Assembly: GCA_002479785.1 (NCBI GenBank)
Contig: DLPD01000035.1
Coordinates: 48,157-70,473, forward strand
DNA: 22,317 nt
Origin: Cytophagaceae bacterium UBA7467
Lineage (GTDB): Bacteria; Bacteroidota; Bacteroidia; Cytophagales; Spirosomataceae
Direction: 5' to 3'
Below the pieces are notes generated by a model that had not been told where the DNA came from, ran no database searches, and saw only the letters and a program-made list of their open reading frames with translations. This document shows, piece after piece, positions 4,186-12,777 of the stretch. Position numbers and translations under genes: made by a program. Position 1 is the stretch's first letter, and each line of letters begins with the position of its first letter.

Positions 4186-6663
4186 TTAAAACTCCACAAT
4201 AAATCCAATCGTAGGTGTTACTTGAGCCTTGTCATTTAAGAATTGGGTAGGAATGGCGTTGCTACCGTCTTTGGCAATAGGTAAACCATTCGTCGTCGCA
4301 AAGGCAGAATTATCCTCTAAACGCTTAAACGTGTAGGTGGGAATACCTGGATTCACCGCGATGTACCAGTTAGTCACGTCTAGGAACAAATCGATGGTCG
4401 TTTTCTTTAAATTGTATTTCTTGTCAATACGAACGTCACTCGAATGGAAGTTCGGGAGACGTTGGGTATTTAGACGTGAGTAATCAAAGCTTCCTTGGCC
4501 TAAAGTCAGATAGGTTAACTTGGACGTACCCTCATCATAAGGTGTGTAAGGGGCACCGCCTTGGTAACGGAAACGAAGTCCAAGTTCCCAATTACGTGGG
4601 AATTTATAGCCCCAAGTGACACTTAATAAGTGTTGATTATCCCAGCTAGAGGCGATTAAACTGCCATCAAAACCGCTGTACTTACTACGGTAATAGGTGT
4701 ATGATACAATTCCAAAGGACTTATCGGTTAATTTCTTTTGAGCAAATAATTCAAATCCGTAGGCACGGCCTTTCCCAGAGGTGGTCACATCTTCATTACC
4801 TAGGATATTGAAATCCCCTCCTAAATTTGCCAATGATATCCCCTTGGCGTTTGAAATGGGCACATTGGCATATTCTTTCACAAAGGCCTCTGCAGTGAAA
4901 CGCAAGGATTCATCGAATAAGTATTCTAGTCCTGCTACATAGTGGTCACTCTGTTGGTATTTCGCATCTTGATTCATTAAGTTAGGCTGAACAAGCGCAA
5001 AGCTAGAACTCATCAAGTAATAAGCGGGTGTGGTAGCATAGCCTAAAATCGTATACGGAGCTAACTTAAAATAACGACCCACGGAAGCATTTGCCGTCCA
5101 TTTTTCAGACAATACATAGCTAGCCGAAACGCGGGGAGAGATCGTTTCCAAAGGATCCATTCCAGTGGTCGTAAAGCTATTCATGTCCGTGCGAAGGCCA
5201 GCGCTTAGACCTAATTTAGAGTCAAAAAAGGTCTTCGAAACTTGTGCAAAGGCGCCGTATTTCCAAAGCGAATTCAATGGACTCGTGTATGATAAAGTCA
5301 TTGTTGGATAGGCTAAACGAATGGCAGGGCTCGCAGTTGTATTATTCAACACTTGATATGTGCTGTTCGCATATTCCACGAATTGAGCCGAAAGACCATA
5401 ATTGATTTTCCAGCCATTCGTGTTTTTGTTTACATCTACACGCAACTTATTTTCCGTTTCGCGCGAGGCATAATCAAAATTCAATTGCGATGGATCTTTC
5501 TTTAAATTGTCCTCATAACGTAAGAAATTGTTGTCAAACACATTTCTAGAAAGTGCCACATTCACATAGCCATTATCAACTAACTTCTTCAAAGACATCC
5601 CCAGGGTGTAATTCCACTGATTAATCAATGGATTCGAGTTATAGATGTATAATTTTTCTGGCGTGGCTTTTTTTAGCGTACCAAAAGAGAAGTCATCAAT
5701 TGCCCCTAATCCCATCAGCGAAAGTGTCGTGGTTGAGTTAATTTGCTTCGTGATTTTGAATTGTGCATCCCAGAAATTCGGGCGAATGGGAATATCTAAG
5801 GCTTGGAAAAGGAATTGCAAATAGGAACGGCGAACAGAGGCTAAAAACGTCGTTTTGCCTGATTTAGATAAGGGGCCTTCTGTCGTTAAAGCGAATTCAG
5901 TCGCACTTAAACGGGCATTCCCTTGGAATTTATTGGGATTTCCGGTGCGTTGCTTGAATTGGAATACAGAACTCAAGGCATTGTCGTAACGGGCATCAAA
6001 GGCAGAAGAACTTAGTTTCACGTCCTCAATAAAGGATACATTTAGAATCCCTTGTGGGCCTCCGCTACTGCCTTGCGTTTGGAAGTGATTTAAGACTGGA
6101 ATTTCGATTCCATCTAGGTAATAGACGTTTTCGTTCGGGCCTCCACCGCGGATGATAATGTCATTTCTAAAGCCTCCACCTTGTGGGCCACCACCTACGC
6201 CGGGTAGGGTTTGGATCACTTTGCTGACGTCGAAATTACCCCCTGGATTACTCTTTATCTCCTCTGTGGTTAGCCGTTGAACACTGAGTGGAGATTCTAA
6301 GGTGGCGGCTTTTGCGGTACGGCGGTTTTGGGTAACGACAACCTCCGTTAATTCTTGATTCGAGGGTACTAATTCAATGTTCAAATAATTCTCATTACCG
6401 GCATTGATGATCACATTGAAGGCCGTGTATTTCTCATAGCCTACGGCGGAGAATGAAATGTTGTAGGTTTTTAGGGCCAAACCTGTTAATCGAAACGTCC
6501 CTTTGTCATCTGCATTTACGCCTTTAGTAGAACCGTCTAGGAATACAGATACTCCGGCAATCGGTTTTTGGGTTAACTGATCAATTATTTTCCCGGAGAT
6601 GCGGCCATTGTTTTGGGCCAAAACCGAAAAAGAAAATAAAAGAAAGAAAAGGACATTTTTCAT
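4186..6663 (-). CDS. TonB-dependent outer membrane receptor with CarboxypepD_reg-like N-terminal domain
   Basis: This protein of about 825 residues has a signal peptide (MKNVLFFLLFSFSVLAQ), a carboxypeptidase-regulatory-like domain (GRISGKIIDQLTQKPIAGVS, roughly residues 20-105), a plug domain (LTTEEIKSNPGGNFDVSKV ... IIIRGGGPNENVYYLDGIEI, roughly 115-230) and a long beta-barrel ending in the aromatic PTIGFIVEF. It should import a ligand across the outer membrane using TonB/ExbBD energy. No SusD-like partner is encoded, so it is not a classic SusCD glycan system. I chose the ATG at 6663 because it begins the signal peptide; an upstream in-frame ATG at 6723 would overlap the preceding gene and add an implausible leader. 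It starts about 20 bases after the flavoenzyme gene, so the two are probably co-transcribed. The substrate is unknown. Confidence 0.93.
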   Translation of the reverse strand: MKNVLFFLLFSFSVLAQNNGRISGKIIDQLTQKPIAGVSVFLDGSTKGVNADDKGTFRLTGLALKTYNISFSAVGYEKYTAFNVIINAGNENYLNIELVPSNQELTEVVVTQNRRTAKAATLESPLSVQRLTTEEIKSNPGGNFDVSKVIQTLPGVGGGPQGGGFRNDIIIRGGGPNENVYYLDGIEIPVLNHFQTQGSSGGPQGILNVSFIEDVKLSSSAFDARYDNALSSVFQFKQRTGNPNKFQGNARLSATEFALTTEGPLSKSGKTTFLASVRRSYLQFLFQALDIPIRPNFWDAQFKITKQINSTTTLSLMGLGAIDDFSFGTLKKATPEKLYIYNSNPLINQWNYTLGMSLKKLVDNGYVNVALSRNVFDNNFLRYEDNLKKDPSQLNFDYASRETENKLRVDVNKNTNGWKINYGLSAQFVEYANSTYQVLNNTTASPAIRLAYPTMTLSYTSPLNSLWKYGAFAQVSKTFFDSKLGLSAGLRTDMNSFTTTGMDPLETISPRVSASYVLSEKWTANASVGRYFKLAPYTILGYATTPAYYLMSSSFALVQPNLMNQDAKYQQSDHYVAGLEYLFDESLRFTAEAFVKEYANVPISNAKGISLANLGGDFNILGNEDVTTSGKGRAYGFELFAQKKLTDKSFGIVSYTYYRSKYSGFDGSLIASSWDNQHLLSVTWGYKFPRNWELGLRFRYQGGAPYTPYDEGTSKLTYLTLGQGSFDYSRLNTQRLPNFHSSDVRIDKKYNLKKTTIDLFLDVTNWYIAVNPGIPTYTFKRLEDNSAFATTNGLPIAKDGSNAIPTQFLNDKAQVTPTIGFIVEF

Positions 6664-6683
6664 CATAGTCCAATAACCCATAA

Positions 6684-8018
6684 CTAGCTGTAAATGTTTC
6701 TTTGCAAGAACGCATTTTTCCATTTGCCTTGCGGATCCATCTCCTTCGCTAGGGCTAAGAAATCCTTGAATTTAGGGTAGTGACTTTGCACTTCCTCAGC
6801 CGGCATTGTGAAGATTTTGCCCCAATGAGGTATCGCGCCCAGAGGTCTTAACTTCGCCTCCACCTGTGGAATAACTTTCATCACTTTCTCCACTTCTTGC
6901 TTCCACGTGAAGTGAATGGCGATGACATCCTTTTTATAAGCTGGGCTTAACCACAATTCATCGGCAGCAATACTGCGCACTTCGGTCACAAACAAAACGG
7001 GTGAAACAATCTCGTGCAAACTTTCCACGGCCATAATGGCCTTATAGGCATTTTCGCGTGGTATGAAAAACTCTGTCTGCAATTCCGCTCCATTGCTCGG
7101 CGTAAAGCCCATTTTGAAGTGTGGTAAACGCTCGTACCAAGGTCCTGGAACGCCCATTTGGTCCGTGCAATTCACCGGGGAATTCACCTTAATTGGGTGC
7201 AAATTAGTCGTCGCAGGTGTTGCTCCGTAGAAATTCGTTTTAGGCACCACATCGCCTACTTTCTTCTTCACCCACACCTGGTTAATATTTTTATCAAGCC
7301 AGTGGGTAAACATACTTACGCTATAACCGGCGGCATAAATCTCATCAAAATGATGTTCTAGAGCGCTCATTGGCAGGTTTTCATACACCTCCTGCGTTAC
7401 TTGAAAAGTCGGTTGAATGGCTAAGGCAAGCTTTGTCACAATACCCAAAGCCCCAATATTCACCACCGCCCCATAAAATTCTGGATTCGTCACATCCCAC
7501 TGCACCAAGGTTCCGTCTGCTTTCATAATTTCAATCGCCCGAACCGCGGACGAAAGATTCCCTGTTTTACCTCCTGAACCGTGAGTCGCCGTAGCACAAG
7601 CACCGGCTACCGAAATATGCGGCAACGATGCTAAATTATGAATCGCATAACCCCGCTGATCGATATATAATCCAAGGGTGCCATATTTAATACCACCCTC
7701 AACCCAAACCCACATTTTATCGGTATCAATCGACAAAACCTTGTTTAATTTCGACGTAGAAATTAAGGTTTCTGTCGTATCTGCCACGGTATTAAACGAG
7801 TGCTGCGAACCGAGCGCTTTGCCGCCTTTGATTTTCAAGACTTCCGCTCTTAATTCATCGATAGTCGTGGGATAAACGACGTTTTTAGCCGAATAACGGA
7901 GATTCCCTGCCCAATTCGTAAGGCCTGTATCAGGAGTTTTGAAAGAGGTGCTAAAAGATAAAATAGTGGTTCCTAGCGCTAATAAGCTAGATTTATGAAG
8001 AAATTCTTGACGATTCAT
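6684..8018 (-). CDS. Exported FAD-binding alditol oxidase / D-arabinono-1,4-lactone oxidase family protein
   Basis: This 444-residue flavoenzyme belongs to the VAO/PCMH fold. The FAD-binding domain shows KALGSQHSFNTVADT, where His73 aligns with the histidine that covalently holds FAD in alditol oxidases, and GACATATHGSGGKTGNLSSA. The C-terminal ALO domain ends with IPHWGKIF (H398-K401), the HWGK signature of sugar-lactone and alditol oxidases. The N-terminus MNRQEFLHKSSLLALGTTIL resembles a Tat-type signal with only one arginine of the pair, so folded export with bound cofactor is plausible but not certain. Family members oxidise a primary alcohol of a polyol or an aldonolactone and give hydrogen peroxide. 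It lies directly upstream of the TonB-dependent receptor, suggesting that the receptor brings in the substrate or a product. Actual substrate cannot be read. Confidence 0.9.
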   Translation of the reverse strand: MNRQEFLHKSSLLALGTTILSFSTSFKTPDTGLTNWAGNLRYSAKNVVYPTTIDELRAEVLKIKGGKALGSQHSFNTVADTTETLISTSKLNKVLSIDTDKMWVWVEGGIKYGTLGLYIDQRGYAIHNLASLPHISVAGACATATHGSGGKTGNLSSAVRAIEIMKADGTLVQWDVTNPEFYGAVVNIGALGIVTKLALAIQPTFQVTQEVYENLPMSALEHHFDEIYAAGYSVSMFTHWLDKNINQVWVKKKVGDVVPKTNFYGATPATTNLHPIKVNSPVNCTDQMGVPGPWYERLPHFKMGFTPSNGAELQTEFFIPRENAYKAIMAVESLHEIVSPVLFVTEVRSIAADELWLSPAYKKDVIAIHFTWKQEVEKVMKVIPQVEAKLRPLGAIPHWGKIFTMPAEEVQSHYPKFKDFLALAKEMDPQGKWKNAFLQRNIYS

Positions 8019-8055
8019 CGGGTTTTATAGGTTTAGTTTTTTGAATTTAGCCAAA

Positions 8056-9981
8056 TTAAGGCAAAATCAAAACCTTTTGAGTCACTGAACCTTTGGCAGA
8101 ATCATATTTCAACAGGTAATTCCCTGCGCCCGGTAAAGGTGCCGGGATGCGCAAGGTCTCCCCGGCGTCAACTGAAATCTCCCTGCCCAAAGCGCGCCCC
8201 GAAAGATCAAACCATTGTAAGGTTCCAGAGGATTTTACACGCACATTTACAAGTGCAGAGGCAGGATTAGGCCACACATATAATTCATCGGCGGGGACGA
8301 TAATGTCTGAGTTATTTTGAAACAATTGAACTCCGCCAGAAGCTAGACCGACCAGGATATCGATTTTCCCGTCACGGTTGAAATCGGCAGTGGATATTTG
8401 GGCGTTTTGGCCTACTTGAAAAGGCAAACGTTGTACTTCCAGCCCTAAGCCGGACACATATACATACCCTGAAGCGTCTAAGGTGATTCGCTCCGCATTG
8501 CCATCTCCGGTGATATCTGCATAGGCAATGCCGCGAAAAGCGGTTTCCAAGCGTTGATAAGGTTTAGTCAAATCCGACCAGTCATAGACACGCGTAGCCC
8601 CTAAATAATCTAAAACCACGAGTTCCAGCGTTCCATCCTGGTTGATGTCATAAAGCCGAGGCGTTTCGCGGAGACTTACTACATTCAATGCCTTTTCCTC
8701 GCCTAGCTGACCAGCTGAATAGACCCGGTAATACACAGCGGATCCCTTCAAATAATACAGCATTAATCGACTGTTCACTACTTGTAATTGTATGCCGGAA
8801 GCTCCCGCAATCGATAGAAAATCACGTGATTTAAATGTCAGCGTTCCATTCACATTTTCATATAGGGTAACCGTGCTGCTTCCAATCAACAAATCCAGAT
8901 CTCCATCCCCCTCCACATCAAAGAAAACCGGCGAGGCATTATCGCCCACATCGATCATGTCTTCTTGTAAAAAGGCCTTGGTTTTCAACACCAAAGCGCC
9001 ATTATCAGATCGGTAATAGGAGGCTGTTTCCAAGGCCGGATTCAGATCTGGCAAATGAGACGATGCCATTAAATCCAATGCTCCATCCCCATCCAAATCA
9101 ATGGGCGATCCACTAGCAAGCGATGGAACCGTATGTGGCACACTAGCTGGGAAAGTATAATCGGAGGAGCGAAACTTCGGTTTATCGCGCGTGCCCTCAT
9201 TTTTCAAGAAAATAAATCCTGGACATCCCACATGTCCAATAATCAAGTCAAAAATGCCATTTTTATCTGGATCCCATAAAGCTAACGTATTGCCAGCGTG
9301 TTGCACCGCCGCAGTCGATTGCGTTTGTTTTATGGACTCTGGAACGAGATTGAAGGCAATATCTTGGCAATCGTTCAAATAGAAATTCCCCCAGTTCAAG
9401 GTCTTGGTGACATATTTTAAATCCCCTGTATTTTCATAAAACGTTATGAAGTGACCCGCTGACTCAAAAGCCAAAATGTCCAAATCCCCATCCCCATCGA
9501 TATCCGCAATGGCCGGAATATCCGTTGCACTGACATACATATTGATAAGGCCATTGAGCCCTGATGACTTAAGTGTCCCAAGTGATTTAGGAAAGTAATT
9601 GTTTACGTTTGGATAAACTTGGATCCCACCCGGTGTCGAAGTAAACAAATCCTTTTTCCCATCCCCATCGTAATCCACTAAATTCATCCAGTTTTCTATC
9701 AGGGGAAAACGTTTTTGATAGCCTGGGGAATACGTAAACCCTCCGGAGGCATTTCTTAAAAAAGTCTTCAGGTGTTGCGCACTGCGATCGAAAACAACAA
9801 GGTCTTCGCGCGCATCGCCATCAAGGTCTATCAGGAAAAACTGGACAGAATTGAATCCGCCAGCCCAGGGATTTTTTAATCCAGAAACGGGGAGATTCGT
9901 AATTTGGTCAAAGGAAATCTGTTGCGCTTTCAGGTGAAATGCAAAACAAAAAACCAAAATGACCCATCCGGATTTCCTCAT
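8056..9981 (-). CDS. VCBS/FG-GAP repeat protein with C-terminal type IX secretion sorting domain
   Basis: This protein of about 641 residues has a signal peptide (MRKSGWVILVFCFAFHLKAQ) followed by a beta-propeller of VCBS/FG-GAP repeats. At least nine calcium-loop motifs are visible, including DLDGDAREDL, DYDGDGKKDL, DIDGDGDLDI, DPDKNGIFDL, DLDGDGALDL, DVEGDGDLDL, DINQDGTLEL, DITGDGNAER and DFNRDGKIDI. The last 75 residues (from LYVWPNPASALVNV to KVLIL) form a type A T9SS sorting domain, so the protein should be delivered to the cell surface. I chose the ATG at 9981 because it begins the signal peptide; an in-frame ATG at 10101 would overlap the previous gene. It lies 22 bases after the outer-membrane protein of the copper-type cluster and also has its own -7 box. 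A cargo or ligand is not evident. Confidence 0.9.
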   Translation of the reverse strand: MRKSGWVILVFCFAFHLKAQQISFDQITNLPVSGLKNPWAGGFNSVQFFLIDLDGDAREDLVVFDRSAQHLKTFLRNASGGFTYSPGYQKRFPLIENWMNLVDYDGDGKKDLFTSTPGGIQVYPNVNNYFPKSLGTLKSSGLNGLINMYVSATDIPAIADIDGDGDLDILAFESAGHFITFYENTGDLKYVTKTLNWGNFYLNDCQDIAFNLVPESIKQTQSTAAVQHAGNTLALWDPDKNGIFDLIIGHVGCPGFIFLKNEGTRDKPKFRSSDYTFPASVPHTVPSLASGSPIDLDGDGALDLMASSHLPDLNPALETASYYRSDNGALVLKTKAFLQEDMIDVGDNASPVFFDVEGDGDLDLLIGSSTVTLYENVNGTLTFKSRDFLSIAGASGIQLQVVNSRLMLYYLKGSAVYYRVYSAGQLGEEKALNVVSLRETPRLYDINQDGTLELVVLDYLGATRVYDWSDLTKPYQRLETAFRGIAYADITGDGNAERITLDASGYVYVSGLGLEVQRLPFQVGQNAQISTADFNRDGKIDILVGLASGGVQLFQNNSDIIVPADELYVWPNPASALVNVRVKSSGTLQWFDLSGRALGREISVDAGETLRIPAPLPGAGNYLLKYDSAKGSVTQKVLILP

Positions 9982-9986
9982 GGAAT

Positions 9987-9994
9987 CAAAGATA
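9987..9994 (-). promoter_or_regulatory. -7 box (TATCTTTG) before the VCBS-repeat gene
   Basis: TATCTTTG on the minus strand matches TAnnTTTG and ends five bases before the ATG at 9981; a TTG lies 15 bases further upstream, shorter than the usual spacing. If used, the transcript would be almost leaderless. It shares the 10-mer GCTATCTTTG with the box at 401-408. Confidence 0.4.
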
Positions 9995-10003
9995 GCAACG
10001 GAC

Positions 10004-10906
10004 CTAGAACAAATAACTGATATGAAGAGAAAATCTATCGATTGCCTGAAGTTCTCCGTTAGATAGATTTTGTGCTGCCGGTTTTGCAAAATTAAGGCCA
10101 AAAACGAAACGTTTCGAATAGGCTTCTAATCCAGCACCTAGCCACTGAATACCTCCTCCTGTATTTTCAACAGAAAGTCCTGCACGAGAATCGCGAGAGG
10201 CATATTCTAATGTCGTATTCACATAAGGCATCAAAGTGATTTTATGACCTCGCCCATAGGCATAAAATAGCGTCATCGCTACACTACTGCGCGCACCAAA
10301 GCGATAAGAATCTGGATTTTCGCCCGGGAACCGGTATTGGGCATCCGCATTAATCCCCCAAGCGGCATACCGCATATTATAGAGGGCATTTAGCATCCAA
10401 TCGGTACTCCCGGTACCCAATTGAAAATTAGCATTGGCCACCTGATTGGGATTGGATTCTTCATACCTGAATTTTCCCAAAGCCGGTTTTAGTCCCGCTC
10501 CTACTAATAAGGATTGATTCACCTCATGCAGTGTAGAGTCTAATAAGGTGTTAACGAGACTGTAATGCACAAATAGGTTTGGATCAGCCAATCCAGAAAT
10601 TTGGATAGATTGTTGTTGCGCGAATTGCTTTTGAGTGTGGATCGCATAAGGCAAAATCGCCATTACCTGTACCTTATTGATAGGGTAAAAACGTCCCCAA
10701 AGTTCCGTAGTTTGAAAGGATTCTTCCGTTTTTAATACGGGGCTCGTTACATGGGAAGTGAAGTTTTGGTAGCGATAACGAACACCCATAAATCCACGAT
10801 TAGAAGCCGGCATCAAACCTAAAAAGGCATTACTATTTGCACAACCACAAAGATCGCAACCGGCAGATGGGAACGCAAACAATAGAAATAGGAGTACTTT
10901 CTTCAT
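10004..10906 (-). CDS. Outer membrane beta-barrel-like protein with N-terminal CxxCxC motif (copper-type cluster)
   Basis: This protein of about 300 residues starts MKKVLLFLLFAFPSAGCDLCGCANSNAFLGLMP. A signal peptide is followed at once by CDLCGC, a cysteine cluster suited to metal binding; the first Cys before it (SAGC) could also be a weak lipobox. The rest is rich in alternating amphipathic strands and aromatic residues (GFMGVRYRYQNFTSH, TELWGRFYPINKVQVMAILPY, FSLHISYLF) with an aromatic C-terminal residue, as in outer membrane barrels. Proteins of this look are common in Bacteroidota beside SCO-, MbnP- and cytochrome c peroxidase-type genes, though I cannot name a characterised member. 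I chose the ATG at 10906, which comes one base after the upstream stop (TAAgATG), so it is translationally coupled to the di-haem peroxidase. A transport or metal-sensing role is inference from context. Confidence 0.78.
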   Translation of the reverse strand: MKKVLLFLLFAFPSAGCDLCGCANSNAFLGLMPASNRGFMGVRYRYQNFTSHVTSPVLKTEESFQTTELWGRFYPINKVQVMAILPYAIHTQKQFAQQQSIQISGLADPNLFVHYSLVNTLLDSTLHEVNQSLLVGAGLKPALGKFRYEESNPNQVANANFQLGTGSTDWMLNALYNMRYAAWGINADAQYRFPGENPDSYRFGARSSVAMTLFYAYGRGHKITLMPYVNTTLEYASRDSRAGLSVENTGGGIQWLGAGLEAYSKRFVFGLNFAKPAAQNLSNGELQAIDRFSLHISYLF

Positions 10907-10907
10907 C

Positions 10908-11924
10908 TTAGTTACCGGCAAATTTTGGGTTAGTTAAAAACTCCCGATCTGTCAAAGTTTTTAGAAAAGCTACAATTTTAGCTTGCTCCTCTGCCGTTAA
11001 GGGAATTCCATTTTTTAGTGAAGCATCTACATTAGGTGTTTGCTGGACGCCTGAGGCATAGTGGTGAAGCACTTCCTCTAAGGTATAAAAACGGCCATCA
11101 TGCATATAGGGCGCCGTCATCTCCACATTTCGTAAACTAGGCACCTTAAACTTGAAACGATCTTCTACCCGTTCTGTAATTCGAAAACGTCCTTCATCTT
11201 TTGATCTCTGAATGTTAAGTCCATTGTTACGGTAACTTTGGTCCGTAAAAAGATCCCCAGCATGGCAGGAACTACATTTTTGCTGAAACAAACTAAGTCC
11301 TGCTAATTCCTCTGAATTCAAAATTTCTCCCTCTTTTCGCACGTACTTATCATAACGTGAATTCGCAGAAACAAGAGATAACATAAATTGGGATAGTGCC
11401 TTTAAGAACTTCTGAGAAGTAATTTCAGTAGACCCATATGCCTTATTAAAGAGGGCTGGATACCGTTGAGTTGATCTTAATTTCGTCAAAACATTTCCCA
11501 AATTCTCATCCATTTCCAACGGATTTTCGATGGGGGCGACAGAAAATAAGTCCAAATCGCCCACACCGCCATCCCAGAAAAACTCCTTTTGCCAAGCCAT
11601 ATTTTGTACTGGTTGCGCATTTCTTGTCCCCACTCGATTATCCACCCCATGACTTACATCATGGCCGTGGTGCGTAAAGGCATAACTTTGGTTATGGCAT
11701 TCTGCACACGAGATTGTGTTATCCCGCGATAACATAGGATCATTAAACAAAGCTTTACCTAATTCAAATCCCTCCTCCGTCACAGGGTTAGACGCCAGCG
11801 CATAGGCCGGGGCAGGGAAATTAGCAGGCTGCTGGAATAAAGGCTCCTTCACAACAGGATTAGGATCCTGCTCCGGAGACGCGCAAGCCAATAACAAAAA
11901 AGGGAAAAGAAGAATTTTCCGCAT
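10908..11924 (-). CDS. Di-haem cytochrome c peroxidase / MauG-MbnH family lipoprotein
   Basis: This 338-residue protein has two c-type haem-binding sites: CAECH at 73-77 and CSSCH at 217-221. A lipobox (LLLAC, Cys14) follows the signal sequence, so it should be membrane-anchored and periplasmic. The TAPYMHDGRFYTLEEVLHHY block (269-289) carries the Met/His region near the C-terminal haem that is typical of the bacterial CcpA/MauG family. It lies one base after the MbnP-like gene (TAAgATG junction). In known MbnP/MbnH pairs the di-haem enzyme oxidises a tryptophan of its partner to kynurenine, which then helps bind copper; that role is the most economical reading here. The alternative is a plain hydrogen-peroxide-scavenging cytochrome c peroxidase. 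The family is certain; the modifying function is inference from adjacency. Confidence 0.92.
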   Translation of the reverse strand: MRKILLFPFLLLACASPEQDPNPVVKEPLFQQPANFPAPAYALASNPVTEEGFELGKALFNDPMLSRDNTISCAECHNQSYAFTHHGHDVSHGVDNRVGTRNAQPVQNMAWQKEFFWDGGVGDLDLFSVAPIENPLEMDENLGNVLTKLRSTQRYPALFNKAYGSTEITSQKFLKALSQFMLSLVSANSRYDKYVRKEGEILNSEELAGLSLFQQKCSSCHAGDLFTDQSYRNNGLNIQRSKDEGRFRITERVEDRFKFKVPSLRNVEMTAPYMHDGRFYTLEEVLHHYASGVQQTPNVDASLKNGIPLTAEEQAKIVAFLKTLTDREFLTNPKFAGN

Positions 11925-11925
11925 C

Positions 11926-12711
11926 TTAATGAATATGATCTACACTAAATACTTTAGCGTAATTGTTTGCAATAGGACCTGCAGCTGCTGGTGACATGAC
12001 TACTGCACCACTGGCAATTTTTAAAGGAGATACCCCAGAAAAAACTTTTGAAATATCTGCAATTAAATGGATTGTAGGTGATTTGCTTTTACGAACAGAT
12101 GCTACACTAGGTAGCGAAAGCGTAACCGTGCGCAAATTATTTGCCGTTGCAGCTGTTCTTCCACCAAAGCCTCCCACGTGATATTGGTATTTCTTTATTC
12201 CTCCGGTATTTGTAGGGGCAAAAGAAGAAATACCTTCCATTTTAAAGAAAATATAACCTGAATTCCAAGACCAATACATATTATCTGTACCATAGGAAGC
12301 CACATCTAACACTCCAGTTCTTTGTTCCACTGATGAAATACTTTTTACACTATCAATTCCAATTGTAAATGTCATTTCGGTATAATCAGCTGCTGGAACA
12401 TCCTTTAAAACTGGCATTAATGTACTCTTGTCCGCCTGACGCACTAGAAAATATTGATCAGGCATTTTCACAACCGTCCCGTCGGTCTTTTTAAGAGCAA
12501 CATTAGAAATGAAATAATTCAAGGTTGTAATAGTGAAATCCTCACTTGAAGAATTCGTGTATTTTGTGTCATTTAAGACCAAAGTCTGTGCGGCCACTCG
12601 ATTTTCAAACTCGAGCGTGACATTATTTCTATCATTAGGATTACTGGGTTCCAAATTTTCCGAACTGCAAGCCGCCGTGAATAGCAACAAGCCAATAAAT
12701 AGTTGTTTCAT
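11926..12711 (-). CDS. MbnP-like copper-binding lipoprotein
   Basis: This 261-residue protein has a lipoprotein signal (MKQLFIGLLLFTAAC, Cys15) and the MbnP-like domain: LNYFISNVALKKTDG, VPAADYTEMTFTIGIDS, NMYWSWNSGYIFFKMEG (Trp146 and Trp148) and KYQYHVGGFGG (His177), ending in VDHIH. These are the characteristic blocks of the family first described beside methanobactin operons and found widely elsewhere without methanobactin. In studied members a tryptophan is converted to kynurenine by the partner di-haem enzyme, and the product binds copper with high affinity. One of the tryptophans in YWSWNSGY is a candidate, but I cannot align it to the modified residue. The next gene is the di-haem peroxidase, one base away. 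No methanobactin precursor is visible. Confidence 0.88.
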   Translation of the reverse strand: MKQLFIGLLLFTAACSSENLEPSNPNDRNNVTLEFENRVAAQTLVLNDTKYTNSSSEDFTITTLNYFISNVALKKTDGTVVKMPDQYFLVRQADKSTLMPVLKDVPAADYTEMTFTIGIDSVKSISSVEQRTGVLDVASYGTDNMYWSWNSGYIFFKMEGISSFAPTNTGGIKKYQYHVGGFGGRTAATANNLRTVTLSLPSVASVRKSKSPTIHLIADISKVFSGVSPLKIASGAVVMSPAAAGPIANNYAKVFSVDHIH

Positions 12712-12777
12712 GTATAATTAATTAAAATGAGTAAAGCCCACGAGCGTATGCCGTAGGAACAAAATCAAGAAAATTAA

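Noticed and set aside
4186..6663. SusC/SusD polysaccharide utilisation system
   Set aside because: No SusD-like lipoprotein or glycoside hydrolase gene is adjacent; only the receptor and a flavoenzyme are present.
6664..6723. Longer N-terminus for the TonB-dependent receptor
   Set aside because: It overlaps the coding end of the upstream flavoenzyme gene and would place a charged stretch before a perfect signal peptide that begins at 6663.
9982..10101. Longer N-terminus for the VCBS-repeat protein
   Set aside because: The 40 extra residues overlap the end of the upstream gene, and the signal peptide begins at the ATG at 9981.
12712..12777. Terminator or regulatory RNA between the small Cys-motif gene and the MbnP-like gene
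   Set aside because: There are AT-rich ATTAATTA stretches at both ends but no stable GC stem followed by a T tract; nothing can be called.
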